Source: JBBPYC01 sp038200275 (GTDB taxonomy: Bacteria; Pseudomonadota; Gammaproteobacteria; Burkholderiales; Burkholderiaceae_C). From it: DNA of 64,000 nucleotides. The stretch lies in NCBI GenBank assembly GCA_038200275.1, contig JBBPYC010000091.1, positions 1 through 64,000 of the forward strand. Reading direction: 5' to 3'. A model generated the notes under the pieces. It saw only the letters and a program-made list of their open reading frames with translations, was not told where the DNA came from and did not search any database. This document shows, piece by piece, positions 45,445-54,851 of the stretch; within the stretch, counting starts at the first letter, position 1; each line of letters starts with the position of its first letter. The position numbers were made by a program, and so were the translations under genes.

Positions 45445-47076
45445 TCAGATCTGGAATCCAAGCCAACGCACCAGCCCTTCGCCGATTTCCGCGCCTAGCG
45501 TACGCTGGCGCAGCTGATACGGCTGCGCGGTGGCAAACGTGCGGTCGACCCAGTTGGTCAGCGTTTCGATGTCCGTGGCTGAGTAGAAGGCGATCATCAA
45601 CTCGAAGCTCAGGAACAAGCTGCGCGCGTCCAGATTCACGGAGCCGGCAAGCGCCAGCGCGTCGTCGATCACGACCACTTTGGCGTGCGACATCTGCGAC
45701 ATCAAACGCACTTCGGCTCCGGCCGCAGCCAGATCGTAGAGTGCGCGACCGCGTGAGATGTCGGCCAGCCAGTGGTTCGAGCGCAGCGGCACGATCAGCT
45801 CAACCCGAACGCCGCGCTGCGCGGCCAGCCGCATGGCTTTCAACAACGCTTCGTCGGGCACGAAGTAAGGCGTGACGCACAGTACGCGACGACGTGCGCG
45901 AAACATCGCAGTCAACAGCAGCGCATAAACGGTGTCTTCGTGCTGATCCGGGCCGCTGGGAACCAGTTGCGCCAAGTGTTTGGAGGGATTGGCGGCAGGC
46001 CTTGGGACAACCGGCGCAAGTGGTCGAAATGAGGTGCTGCATTTGCGTTGCACAGGTGTTTGCCCGCTGCCTTCGTGCTGCGCTTGCTGCGGCTGCAACG
46101 GCCAAGTGGGCTGCCGCGCCGCGTCCCAAGTGCTCATCACTGCACCGCTGTCCGCCTTCGTGTTGGCTCGGGCGACAGCGGCAGCGCGGGCGCGTGCCAA
46201 TGCACGCCGGCGGGTCCGGCGCGGCAGGAGCCGGCTCACCAGCGGTGCGCGGCCGTTGCGCCAGTGTTCGGCGAACAACTGCTGGGTCGAGACGGCCAAC
46301 GGCCCTTCGAGCGTGAAGCTCAGGTCGAGCCAAGCGGGCGTGTCGTAGCCCTGGCGAAAGAAATACTCGGTCGCAAGATTGCGGCCGCCGCACCACAAAA
46401 GTCGGCCATCGGCCACCACGATCTTGCGGTGGTTACGCATGTTTAGACGGCCCGGGCGTGGTCGGTCGAATAGCGGCATGAACCAGCGCACGCCAACACC
46501 GCTTGCGCGCAATTCGCGCAATTGGCTGCGCGATGCCTGCCAGCTGCCGAACGTGTCGAGCAACAACCGCACGCGCACGCCAGCTGCCGCACGCTCCTCA
46601 AGCAACTGTCCGATTTGCCGTGCGGCGTCGGCATGCCCGAACAGGTAGATGCAGATGTCCAGCCGATGCTCCGCCGCGCAGATCACCCGGATTAGCTCAC
46701 GCCAGGCATCGCTTCCGTCCACGTGGAAGCGCACCTCGTCGTTGGCGATTGGCGCGGCAAGCCCCATGCCTTCGATGGTGTCGATCGCCCAACGGCTGTG
46801 CGCCAGCACGTCGACTTCCACGTCGCTTGCGACGCGCGGTTCAACGGTCGCGCGGTGCCGGCGCGGCGGCCGCGCGATTTTGCGGTTGCCGAGCAGCAGG
46901 TACAGCGGCAATGCGATATACGGCAGCAGCACGATCGTGATGACCCAGGCAATGGCCGCTGAGGGGTGGCGACGCTGCATGTTGACGTGCGTGCTGACCG
47001 CATACAGAAGCAGACTGCCGAAAATAACGCTGAGGTGAAACAGCGCGGTCGATGTAAGTGGCAGCCAAAAATGCAT
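45445..47076 (-). CDS. cls: Cardiolipin synthase
   Basis: This 543-residue inner-membrane phospholipase D family enzyme joins two phosphatidylglycerols. Two N-terminal helices (FHLSVIFGSLLLYAVS; AAIAWVITIVLLPYIALPLY) precede two HKD motifs: NHRKIVVADGRLLWCGGRN and SHAKVVVIDDALALAGSVNL. Between the two catalytic halves is an insertion of about 85 residues that is Arg/Ala-rich then Gln/Pro-rich (RRTRRRALARARAAAVARAN...WPLQPQQAQHEG), unusual for the family. The start ATG 47076 fits the first helix. Confidence 0.88.
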   Translation of the reverse strand: MHFWLPLTSTALFHLSVIFGSLLLYAVSTHVNMQRRHPSAAIAWVITIVLLPYIALPLYLLLGNRKIARPPRRHRATVEPRVASDVEVDVLAHSRWAIDTIEGMGLAAPIANDEVRFHVDGSDAWRELIRVICAAEHRLDICIYLFGHADAARQIGQLLEERAAAGVRVRLLLDTFGSWQASRSQLRELRASGVGVRWFMPLFDRPRPGRLNMRNHRKIVVADGRLLWCGGRNLATEYFFRQGYDTPAWLDLSFTLEGPLAVSTQQLFAEHWRNGRAPLVSRLLPRRTRRRALARARAAAVARANTKADSGAVMSTWDAARQPTWPLQPQQAQHEGSGQTPVQRKCSTSFRPLAPVVPRPAANPSKHLAQLVPSGPDQHEDTVYALLLTAMFRARRRVLCVTPYFVPDEALLKAMRLAAQRGVRVELIVPLRSNHWLADISRGRALYDLAAAGAEVRLMSQMSHAKVVVIDDALALAGSVNLDARSLFLSFELMIAFYSATDIETLTNWVDRTFATAQPYQLRQRTLGAEIGEGLVRWLGFQI

Positions 47077-47147
47077 GACGCATCGATGCTAACGCTTGAG
47101 ATTTTGCATTTCGACTGCACCGACGCGTTGACGGTGCTGTGGGTGTG

Positions 47148-48563
47148 TCAACTGGGCAGTCGCTCAGGCGCTGTGGCCATTCGCAATTCAACCCGCAGCC
47201 CGCCCAGCGAAGGGGACTCGGACAAAGAGAGTGCCGCGCCGTGGCGGTCTGCAATCGCTTTCACGATCGCCAGCCCGAGACCGCTGCCGCTCGCACTCGC
47301 GTCGCTGGCGCGAAAGAACCGGTCGAACACGCGGCCGCGCTCGGCCGGCGCAATGCCAGGTCCGCTGTCTTCCACGGTCAATACGGCGCAGTTGAGGTCA
47401 AGCGACAGATCGACTTCCACCTGTCCCGGCGCAGGTGTGTATTTGATCGCGTTGTCCAGCAGGTTGGCGACCAGCGCGCGCAGCGCTTCCGCGTCTCCGC
47501 GGACTTGAATGGGCTTGTGAACATCCGCACCAGTTTCGTTGTCGGGGTCCGCTGCACCGTCACCGAGGCCCAGCGCAATGCCGGCGTTCTGGGCACGCGG
47601 CAGCGCATCGGCAGCCGCCAGCCGCACTACCAGGCCGAGGTCGACGCGATTTGCCTTTGTGCCATTGGCCAGCGCGGTCACATCGCCGCTGGCCTCCGCA
47701 CGGGCCAGGCTCAGCAACTGCTCGACCAGCCGGACTGCGCGGTCGATTCCCTGATTCAGCCGCGTCACCGCGATCTCCTGGGTGCCGCCATCGGCGGACG
47801 TCGGCAAGCGGCGCAATGCCTGTGCCTGCAGCTTCAATGCGGCCAGCGGCGTGCGCAGCTCATGGGCGGCATCGGCAACGAAATTCTTCTGCGCATCGAA
47901 CGCCTGGCCCACACGGCCGAACAGCGCGTTCAATTCGCCGACCAGCGGGCCTACCTCAGACGGCAAACCAGTGAGCGAAAGCGGCGACAAATCGGCTGCA
48001 GCGCGTGCCGCCACCTGCGCGCGCATGCGCTCCACGGGGGCCAGCGCGCGGCTGACGACCCACCAGACCACCAGCATCAGGAGCGGGGCGAACAGTGCCA
48101 CGGGCAACGCCGCACGCGCTGCCAGCGCCCGGGCTCTTGCTGTGCGGGCACTACGGTCCTGCGCAATCTGGATGACCTGCTGAGGCGTTTGCAGTGTGTA
48201 GACACGGTAACTGCGGCCATTCGCCATAAGGTCGGAAAACCCGAGCAGCGCGCGCATCCGGGGCAGCGCCGAGCTTGGTGAACGAAACACTTGCGCGCCG
48301 TCTTGCCCCCAGATCTGGATCAGGATGTCGTCGTCGGTTTGCGGCACTTCGGGGATTCCGGGCCCCGGGCCGATTACAAAACCGGTGCCCATGGAAGCTG
48401 CCATTTGCTGCAATTGATAGTCGAACATCTGATCGACCTGCTGCAACGCACTTCGATAAGCGATTACGCCCTGCGCCGCCGCAAACAGCACCACCGCGCC
48501 AAGCAAAAACAGCAGCAATCGGGCGCGCAGCGAGCGCGACGGGACGATGGCGTGATCAATCAC
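47148..48563 (-). CDS. Sensor histidine kinase, QseC/TctE-like
   Basis: This 471-residue membrane sensor has helix one at about 14-34 (LLLFLLGAVVLFAAAQGVIA), a periplasmic domain of about 115 residues, helix two at about 152-170, HAMP, and the phosphoacceptor His 234 in FVADAAHELRTPLAALKL. The ATPase domain shows the N box LVANLLDNAIKYTP, G1 VEDSGPGIAP and G2 SGSGLGLAIVKAIADRHG. GTG 48563 overlaps the response regulator stop, so the pair is coupled. The signal sensed is unknown. Confidence 0.92.
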   Translation of the reverse strand: MIDHAIVPSRSLRARLLLFLLGAVVLFAAAQGVIAYRSALQQVDQMFDYQLQQMAASMGTGFVIGPGPGIPEVPQTDDDILIQIWGQDGAQVFRSPSSALPRMRALLGFSDLMANGRSYRVYTLQTPQQVIQIAQDRSARTARARALAARAALPVALFAPLLMLVVWWVVSRALAPVERMRAQVAARAAADLSPLSLTGLPSEVGPLVGELNALFGRVGQAFDAQKNFVADAAHELRTPLAALKLQAQALRRLPTSADGGTQEIAVTRLNQGIDRAVRLVEQLLSLARAEASGDVTALANGTKANRVDLGLVVRLAAADALPRAQNAGIALGLGDGAADPDNETGADVHKPIQVRGDAEALRALVANLLDNAIKYTPAPGQVEVDLSLDLNCAVLTVEDSGPGIAPAERGRVFDRFFRASDASASGSGLGLAIVKAIADRHGAALSLSESPSLGGLRVELRMATAPERLPS

Positions 48564-49215
48564 GGGGGAGCAGATAGCCAAGCCCGCGCACGGTCTGAAT
48601 CGCGTTGGCGCCAAGCTTTTTACGCAATCCGTGGATGTAGACCTCGACTGCATTGCTGCTGATGTCGTCTTTCCAGCCGTAGAGCTTTTCTTCAAGTTGC
48701 ACGCGAGAAAACAGCACGCCGGGGCGGGCGATCAGCGGCTCCAGCACGGCCCATTCACGGGCTGAGAGCTGTACGGAGCGCCCATGCACGGAGGCTTCGT
48801 GTGTGGCCGGGTTCAGACTGAGGCCGTTGTGTTCGAACGCCGGTGCCGCCTGGCCCGCACTGCGCCGCAACAGCGCGCGGATGCGCGCGATCAGCTCGTC
48901 GATGTCGAATGGTTTGAGCACATAGTCGTCGGCGCCCGCATCAAGCCCATTGATCCGGTCGGCAAGCGCATCGCGTGCGGTGGCGACCAGCACCGGCAGC
49001 CGATCGTTGCGCGTGCGCAGGTCGCGCAGCACAGCCACGCCATCGCGCTTGGGCAAGCCGAGGTCAAGCAGCATCAGGTCGTAGTGTTCGCTTTTCAGCG
49101 CCGCATCGGCCATCTCACCATCACGCACCCAGTCGACTGCGTAGTGCTCGGCACGTAAGGCGTCGAGCACGATCTCACCAATCATCTTGTCGTCTTCGAC
49201 GAGCAGCAGGCGCAT
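48556..49215 (-). CDS. OmpR-family response regulator, QseB-like
   Basis: This 219-residue regulator has a receiver domain with acidic pocket EDD (7-9), phosphorylation site Asp 51 in DLMLLDLGLP, conserved Thr in VATARD, and Lys in DDYVLKPF. The winged-helix effector domain carries LSAREWAVLEPLIARPGVLF, NAVEVYIHGLRKKLGANAIQ and TVRGLGYLL. It is transcribed before its sensor kinase. Confidence 0.95.
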   Translation of the reverse strand: MRLLLVEDDKMIGEIVLDALRAEHYAVDWVRDGEMADAALKSEHYDLMLLDLGLPKRDGVAVLRDLRTRNDRLPVLVATARDALADRINGLDAGADDYVLKPFDIDELIARIRALLRRSAGQAAPAFEHNGLSLNPATHEASVHGRSVQLSAREWAVLEPLIARPGVLFSRVQLEEKLYGWKDDISSNAVEVYIHGLRKKLGANAIQTVRGLGYLLPRD

Positions 49216-49411
49216 GGGGTCGGTCCGGATGGGGCGGGTGCCGGCTTCTGAAGTCGAGGTCGGCTGCAGTGATTATCCGGGCGCGGCGGCGGCGGCGGCG
49301 GCGCTGCGTCTGCCATGCGGTTCGGTCCGCAGCGACCGGAACTGGCTGTCGCGAGCAAACGGCGCAGCCTTCGCTGCGCGCGCACCGCGCAAGTCGAGGT
49401 GTGGCGCGTGG

Positions 49412-49645
49412 TTACTGGCCGTAGCCCAGGCACGCACCTGCGTTCGGTCGCCCCCGACATTCGCGTGTCAATCGGCGTTCCCGTTCTTTGGTGGTCTCGG
49501 CCGAGCCAGCGTAGGACTCTTTGGCGGTGGACCGTTTGGACTTGTGCCTGGCGGCTTGCACATCGGGCGCATTCAGGCAGATTGCAGCGAACAGACAGAT
49601 GGCGAGCAGTGCAGGTGCGGCACGGCGGGTCGGGTGGATTTTCAC
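49412..49645 (-). CDS. Small secreted cationic protein
   Basis: This 77-residue protein has a clear signal peptide (APALLAICLFAAICLN, cleavage after VQA). The mature part is basic and charged (ARHKSKRSTAKESYAGSAET) and ends RECRGRPNAGACLGYGQ with two Cys that could form a disulfide. No family is recognised. It lies upstream of the response regulator on the same strand with a 196-bp gap that contains a (gcg)n run; no good ribosome binding site is seen. Confidence 0.55.
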   Translation of the reverse strand: MKIHPTRRAAPALLAICLFAAICLNAPDVQAARHKSKRSTAKESYAGSAETTKERERRLTRECRGRPNAGACLGYGQ

Positions 49646-49759
49646 AGGTCAGAACTTTCTATCGGGCAGCGTATGAGGGCAGGCAGTGGATGCAATGAAA
49701 CAGCCGGCCGCTACGATGCGCCTGGCCCGGCAAACTTCACAAGGCTCGAAGTCACGAAT

Positions 49760-50917
49760 ATGCGAACCGCGATTGAAAACCTGGAGGCGTCGCGAATTCG
49801 CGAGGTCGCCAACGCCGGCCTAGGTTGTGACAACGTGCTTGCATTCTGGTTCGGTGAAAGCGATGAAGTCACACCCGACTTCATCCGGCAGGCAGCGATC
49901 GAATCGCTCCAGCGTGGTGAGACGTTTTATGCGCATAACCTCGGCCTGCCCGAATTGCGCGAAGCGGTCGCGGGCTATATGGCCCGGTTACACGGGCCGA
50001 TCGATGCGGCGCGAATTGCGATCACCTCCGGCGGCGTGAATGCGCTGATGCTCAGCTGCCAGGCGTTGATCGATGCGGGCGACGAGGTGGTGGCCATCGC
50101 GCCGGTCTGGCCAAATCTGCCGGCACAGGCGCTCATCATGGGCGCCCGGTTGCGCACCGTGGCGCTGTCGCCGGATGAGGAAGGCCGCTGGCAGATCGAT
50201 CTGGAGGAGCTGTTGTCTGCGATCACGCCGACCACGCGCATGTTGCTCGTGAACGCGCCGAACAATCCAACCGGCTGGTGCCTCAATAGGGAGCAGCAAC
50301 AGGCGATCCTCGCGCACTGTCGGCGCACCGGCACCTGGATCGTCGCCGACGAAGTCTATGAACGGCTTTACTTTCGCGGCGATACCCCCATTGCACCCAG
50401 CTTTCTGGATGCGGCGGAGAGCGACGACCGCCTCGTGGTGGTGCACAGCTTTTCTAAGAGTTTCTTAATGACCGGCTGGCGACTTGGCTGGCTGGTGCTG
50501 CCGCGCGCATTGACGCAGGAACTGGGGAAGTTGATTGAGTTCAATACCTCGTGCACCAGCGTGTTTACACAGCGGGCCGGCGTGGCGGCAATCCACGGCA
50601 CCGAAGCGGTCACGCCGCGTGTGGTGGCGCACCTTGCCGACTGCCGAGACCGGCTGGTCCCGCTGTTGCAGGCGCTGCCTGGCGTCCGGCTGGCGACGCC
50701 AGATGGCGGCATGTACGCGTTCTTCCAGCTGGAAGGCAGGAGCGGCGATTCGCTCGACGTGGCGAAGCAGCTGGTCGCGCAAGTTGGCCTCGGGCTGGCG
50801 CCGGGCAGCGCCTTTGGACGGGCCGGGGAAGGTTGGCTTCGGTGGTGTTTTGCGACGCGTGATCCAGCTCGGCTGCAGGAGGGTGTGCAACGGCTCGCGC
50901 GGTGGCTCAAGTTATAA
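49760..50917 (+). CDS. Class I/II PLP-dependent aminotransferase
   Basis: This 385-residue fold-type I aminotransferase has a start (MRTAIENLEASRIREVANAG) that lacks a signal. Conserved features are ITSGGVNALMLSCQALIDAG, LLVNAPNNPTGWCLNREQQQ (substrate-binding Asn), WIVADEVYERLYF (Asp holding the PLP nitrogen), SFSKSFLMTGWRLGW with Schiff-base Lys 233, and the C-terminal Arg in WLRWCFA. The substrate is not clear. It ends where the rpsO promoter begins. Confidence 0.9.
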   Translation: MRTAIENLEASRIREVANAGLGCDNVLAFWFGESDEVTPDFIRQAAIESLQRGETFYAHNLGLPELREAVAGYMARLHGPIDAARIAITSGGVNALMLSCQALIDAGDEVVAIAPVWPNLPAQALIMGARLRTVALSPDEEGRWQIDLEELLSAITPTTRMLLVNAPNNPTGWCLNREQQQAILAHCRRTGTWIVADEVYERLYFRGDTPIAPSFLDAAESDDRLVVVHSFSKSFLMTGWRLGWLVLPRALTQELGKLIEFNTSCTSVFTQRAGVAAIHGTEAVTPRVVAHLADCRDRLVPLLQALPGVRLATPDGGMYAFFQLEGRSGDSLDVAKQLVAQVGLGLAPGSAFGRAGEGWLRWCFATRDPARLQEGVQRLARWLKL

Positions 50918-50918
50918 T
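50913..50918 (+). promoter_or_regulatory. Probable -10 box of rpsO
   Basis: tataat overlaps the aminotransferase stop codon, 165 bp before rpsO. No strong -35 is present at 17 bp spacing. The following leader (50919-51082) could hold the S15 autoregulatory structure; no fold was made. Confidence 0.45.
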
Positions 50919-51082
50919 CGGCGGGTTTTGGCGCATTCGGGTGACAGGATTTTTTGTCCTGTTCCGTTATGGTAATGCGGCCGAATCTTCCTACTCAAAG
51001 CTCGAGTGCACGGTGCGCGCAGTTCCAGCGGCGCACCGCAAGTCAAACAATTTCTGGAACGAGAAACCCATTTGATCCCACC

Positions 51083-51349
51083 ATGATTGCTACCTCGATC
51101 AAGGCCGAAGTCGTCAAAGACAACGCCCGCGCACCCAACGACACCGGCAGCCCCGAAGTGCAGGTCGCGCTGCTGACGGCGCGCATCAACGAATTAATGC
51201 CGCACTTCAAGACGCACGCCAAAGATCACCACGGTCGTCGCGGTCTGTTGCGCATGGTCAGCCGTCGTCGCAAGATGCTCGACTATTTGAAGTCAAAAGA
51301 AGCGCCACGCTATACCGCGCTGATCGCCAAGCTCGGGCTGCGCAAGTAA
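51083..51349 (+). CDS. rpsO: 30S ribosomal protein S15
   Basis: Full-length S15 has 88 residues after the Met: MIATSIKAEVVKDNARAPND, then GSPEVQVALLTARINELMPH, FKTHAKDHHGRRGLLRMVSR and RRKMLDYLK. It binds 16S rRNA and starts assembly of the platform. ATG 51083 fits the family, although the protein has a slightly longer N-terminus than the E. coli one. It is followed by a strong terminator, then pnp, the usual pairing. Confidence 0.97.
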   Translation: MIATSIKAEVVKDNARAPNDTGSPEVQVALLTARINELMPHFKTHAKDHHGRRGLLRMVSRRRKMLDYLKSKEAPRYTALIAKLGLRK

Positions 51350-51386
51350 GCGTCGCCTCTCGCAGTTCCACCGATATCCCAGGCAG

Positions 51387-51426
51387 AACGCCTGAGTTAG
51401 CGCGCTAGCTCAGGCGTTTTGTTTTT
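51387..51426 (+). terminator. Rho-independent terminator after rpsO
   Basis: aacgcctgag (51387-51396) pairs with ctcaggcgtt (51409-51418). The space between also folds (tagc/gcta), and ttgttttt follows, giving a long stem and U-run 37 bp after the stop. Confidence 0.88.
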
Positions 51427-51664
51427 CCCCCGCTTGCCGGATTTGCTGTGCACCGACCAGTCCGAGCAGCAAGTCAGTCCGGTGTCATTCCGCCGGAGCC
51501 GGGCTCAGCGACGTGAAAGCTGGATCAAAGCGGCTTCGGCGAATTAGCCGATCGACGGCCCGAATGTTTTCTTGCTTGTTCCATGGTGTGAGCACGAACT
51601 GCGATGAAGTATGAATAAGCAGGTTTTTAGCAACCGAATCAACAATTAAGGATGGAGCCAATCC

Positions 51665-53800
51665 ATGAGCCTTTTCAATAAAGTCAGCAAAACCTTTCAA
51701 TGGGGCGACAAGACCGTCGTGCTGGAAACCGGCGAAATTGCCCGCCAGGCTGGTGGCGCCGTGCTGGTCAACATCGATGACACCGTGGTGCTGGCCACCG
51801 TGGTCGCATCCAGGACGCCGAAGCCGGGGCAGGATTTCTTCCCGCTCACGGTGGACTACATCGAGAAAACGTACGCTGCCGGTCGCATCCCGGGCAGCTT
51901 TTTCAAGCGCGAAGCCAAGCCGAGCGAGCTGGAGACGTTGACCAGCCGCTTGATTGACCGGCCGATTCGCCCGCTGTTTCCAGAAGGATTCGTCAACGAA
52001 GTGCATGTGGTGATCCACACGGTGTCGCTGAACCCGGAAGTCGATGCCGACATCGCTGCGATGATCGGTGTCAGCGCAGCGCTGTCGATTTCCGGCATTC
52101 CGTTCAACGGGCCCCTGGGCGCCGCACGGGTGGGCTACATCAACGGCGAATACGTGCTGAATCCAGGCCAGACCGCGCGCAAAAATTCGCTGATGGACTT
52201 GGTGGTGGCGGGCACGGAAGCCGCGGTGCTGATGGTCGAATCCGAAGCGCAACAGCTGCCGGAGGAAATCATGCTCGGCGCGGTCGTGTTCGGCCATGAG
52301 CAAGGCAAGATCGCAATTGAGGCGATCCATGAACTGGTGCGCGACGCTGGCAAGCCAGTCTGGGACTGGACCGCGCCGGCCCATGACGAGTCGCTGGTGA
52401 GCAAGGTCAAGTCGCTGGCCGAAGACAAGCTGCGCGCCGCCTATGAAATCCGCAACAAGCAGAGCCGCACACAGGCCACACGCGCCGCTTATGCGGAAGT
52501 GATCAAGTCTTTGAAGGCCGACGGCGCCGAATTCGACTCCTCCAAGGTCGAGGGCATGCTGTTCGATATCGAAGCGTCGCTCGTGCGCGGCCAGATCCTT
52601 GCCGGCGAGCCGCGTATCGACGGGCGCGACACGCGCACTGTGCGCCCGATCGAGATCCGTCATGGGCTGCTGCCGCGCACCCACGGCTCGGCGCTGTTCA
52701 CGCGCGGCGAGACCCAAGCCTTGGTGGTCACCACCCTGGGCACCGAGCGTGACGCGCAACGCATCGACGCACTGGCCGGCGAGTTCGAAGACCGCTTCCT
52801 GTTCCACTACAACATGCCTCCGTTTGCGACCGGTGAAGTCGGACGCATGGGCACCACCAAGCGGCGCGAGACCGGCCACGGCCGGCTTGCCAAGCGTGCG
52901 CTGGCCGCGTGCATGCCGCCCAAGGACGAGTTCCCCTACACGGTGCGTGTGGTCAGTGAGATCACCGAATCGAACGGCTCTTCGTCGATGGCATCGGTTT
53001 GCGGCGGTTGCCTGTCGATGATGGACGCCGGCGTGCCGATGAAGGCACACGTCGCCGGCATCGCGATGGGTTTGATCAAGGAAGGCAACCGCTTTGCAGT
53101 GCTGACCGACATCCTGGGCGACGAGGATCATCTGGGCGACATGGATTTCAAGGTGGCCGGCACCACGAACGGCATCACTGCGCTGCAGATGGATATCAAG
53201 ATTCAGGGCATCACAAAGGAAATCATGCAGGTCGCGTTGGCGCAAGCCAAGGAGGCGCGCATGCACATCCTGACCAAGATGCAGGAAGCGATGGGCAGCG
53301 CGAATGAAGAAATCAGCAGCTTCGCGCCGAAGCTCTACACCCTGAAGATCAATCCCGAGAAAATCCGTGACGTGATCGGCAAAGGTGGCTCTGTGATCCG
53401 CGCGCTGACCGAAGAAACCGGTTGCCAGATCAACATCGACGAAGACGGCACGATCACGATTGCGTCGACCGACAGCGACAAGGCCGATGAAGCCAAACGC
53501 CGGATCGAGCAGATCACCGCAGAAGTGGAGATTGGCAAGGTCTATGAGGGTCCGATCACCAAGATTCTCGACTTCGGCGCGCTGGTGAACCTGTTGCCCG
53601 GCAAAGATGGCCTGCTGCACATCAGCCAGATCGCGCACGAACGGGTCGAGAAGGTGACGGACTACTTGAGCGAAGGTCAGATCGTCAAAGTCAAGGTGCT
53701 CGAGACCGATGAAAAGGGCCGCATCAAACTTTCGATGAAAGCGCTGCTGGACCGACCGGCACGCAATGAGTCATCGCAGCAGTTCGAGCCGATGCAGTGA
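51665..53800 (+). CDS. pnp: Polyribonucleotide nucleotidyltransferase (PNPase)
   Basis: This 711-residue 3'-5' phosphorolytic exonuclease belongs to the degradosome. It has RNase PH domain 1 (about 1-145), a helical linker, RNase PH domain 2 (about 320-545) with FEDRFLFHYNMPPFATGEVG and ITESNGSSSMASVCGGCLSM. A KH domain (about 555-615; IRDVIGKGGSVIRALTEETG) and an S1 domain (about 620-690; GPITKILDFGALVNLLPGKD) follow. GGATGGAG precedes the ATG. It lies 238 bp after the rpsO terminator, so it may have its own promoter. Confidence 0.97.
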   Translation: MSLFNKVSKTFQWGDKTVVLETGEIARQAGGAVLVNIDDTVVLATVVASRTPKPGQDFFPLTVDYIEKTYAAGRIPGSFFKREAKPSELETLTSRLIDRPIRPLFPEGFVNEVHVVIHTVSLNPEVDADIAAMIGVSAALSISGIPFNGPLGAARVGYINGEYVLNPGQTARKNSLMDLVVAGTEAAVLMVESEAQQLPEEIMLGAVVFGHEQGKIAIEAIHELVRDAGKPVWDWTAPAHDESLVSKVKSLAEDKLRAAYEIRNKQSRTQATRAAYAEVIKSLKADGAEFDSSKVEGMLFDIEASLVRGQILAGEPRIDGRDTRTVRPIEIRHGLLPRTHGSALFTRGETQALVVTTLGTERDAQRIDALAGEFEDRFLFHYNMPPFATGEVGRMGTTKRRETGHGRLAKRALAACMPPKDEFPYTVRVVSEITESNGSSSMASVCGGCLSMMDAGVPMKAHVAGIAMGLIKEGNRFAVLTDILGDEDHLGDMDFKVAGTTNGITALQMDIKIQGITKEIMQVALAQAKEARMHILTKMQEAMGSANEEISSFAPKLYTLKINPEKIRDVIGKGGSVIRALTEETGCQINIDEDGTITIASTDSDKADEAKRRIEQITAEVEIGKVYEGPITKILDFGALVNLLPGKDGLLHISQIAHERVEKVTDYLSEGQIVKVKVLETDEKGRIKLSMKALLDRPARNESSQQFEPMQ

Positions 53801-53864
53801 TGTTTAGCTATTGAATAAGTAGCATTGAAGGCTTGTTATTCCAGCGCATCGGAGGTGATTTGTC

Positions 53865-54851
53865 ATGAAAGCAATTGAGATCAAGCAGTTTGGTGCGCCC
53901 GACGTGCTGCAACTGACCGAGCGGCCGGAGCCCAAGTCCGGCGCTGGCGAGGTGTTGATTCGGGTCGCGGCCAGCGGCGTGAATCGGCCCGATGTACTGC
54001 AGCGAACCGGCAACTATCCGGTGCCACCCGGCGCGTCCGATTTGCCAGGGCTCGAGGTTGCTGGGGTGATTGAGTCGGGCGATGCGACAGCGATGGAAAA
54101 GGTGGGACTCAAGCTGGGTGACCGCGTTTGCGCGCTGGTTGCTGGCGGTGGTTACGCTGAAGCCTGTGTTGCGCCAGCGGGTCAATGTCTGCCGGTGCCA
54201 GCGGGATTGACAGATATCGAAGCTGCCTCGCTGCCAGAGACGTTTTTCACCGTCTGGTCGAACGTGTTCGACCGCGGGCGCCTCAAGTCTGGCGAGACAT
54301 TGCTGGTGCAAGGCGGCACCAGCGGCATTGGTGTGACGGCCATCCAGATGGCGAAAGCGTTTGGTGCACGGGTGTTCGCCACAGCAGGCAGTGACGAGAA
54401 GTGTGCGGCTTGCTTGTCGCTTGGTGCAGACCAGGCAATCAACTACAAGACGCAGGATTTCGCGGAGCGCGTGAATGAGCTGACTGGCGGCGCAGGAGTC
54501 GACGTGATTCTTGACATGGTGGCAGGCAGCTATGTCGCGCGTGAAATTCAATGCTTGGCTGAAGACGGTCGGCTGGTGATCATCGCACTGCAGGGCGGTA
54601 CCAAAGCCGAAGTCAACGCCGGGCTCGTGCTGCGCAAAAGGTTGACCATCACCGGCTCCACCTTGCGGCCACGGCCGATCGCGTTCAAAGAGGCGATCGC
54701 GCAGGCGCTGCAGAAAAACGTCTGGCCGCTGATTGAAGCAGCCCAGATCAAGCCGGTGATACACAGTACTTTTGAGGCAGCGCGTGCCCGCGAGGCGCAC
54801 GAGCTGATGGAATCAAACCAGCACGTCGGCAAGATCGTTCTGACATGGTGA
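53865..54851 (+). CDS. NAD(P)H quinone oxidoreductase (PIG3/QorA-like)
   Basis: This 328-residue zinc-independent medium-chain reductase has the N-terminal GroES-like domain (VASGVNRPDVLQRTGNYPVP, PGASDLPGLEVAGVI). The Rossmann domain has LLVQGGTSGIGVTAIQMAKA. AGGAGG...TGTC precedes the ATG. The last codons overlap the tpiA start, so the two are coupled. It reduces quinones using NADPH, probably in stress defence. Confidence 0.9.
   Translation: MKAIEIKQFGAPDVLQLTERPEPKSGAGEVLIRVAASGVNRPDVLQRTGNYPVPPGASDLPGLEVAGVIESGDATAMEKVGLKLGDRVCALVAGGGYAEACVAPAGQCLPVPAGLTDIEAASLPETFFTVWSNVFDRGRLKSGETLLVQGGTSGIGVTAIQMAKAFGARVFATAGSDEKCAACLSLGADQAINYKTQDFAERVNELTGGAGVDVILDMVAGSYVAREIQCLAEDGRLVIIALQGGTKAEVNAGLVLRKRLTITGSTLRPRPIAFKEAIAQALQKNVWPLIEAAQIKPVIHSTFEAARAREAHELMESNQHVGKIVLTW

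Noticed and set aside
51485..53638. A very long open frame on the minus strand opposite pnp
   Set aside because: pnp is certain on the plus strand; the antisense frame is a by-product of high GC codon use and has no recognisable domain.
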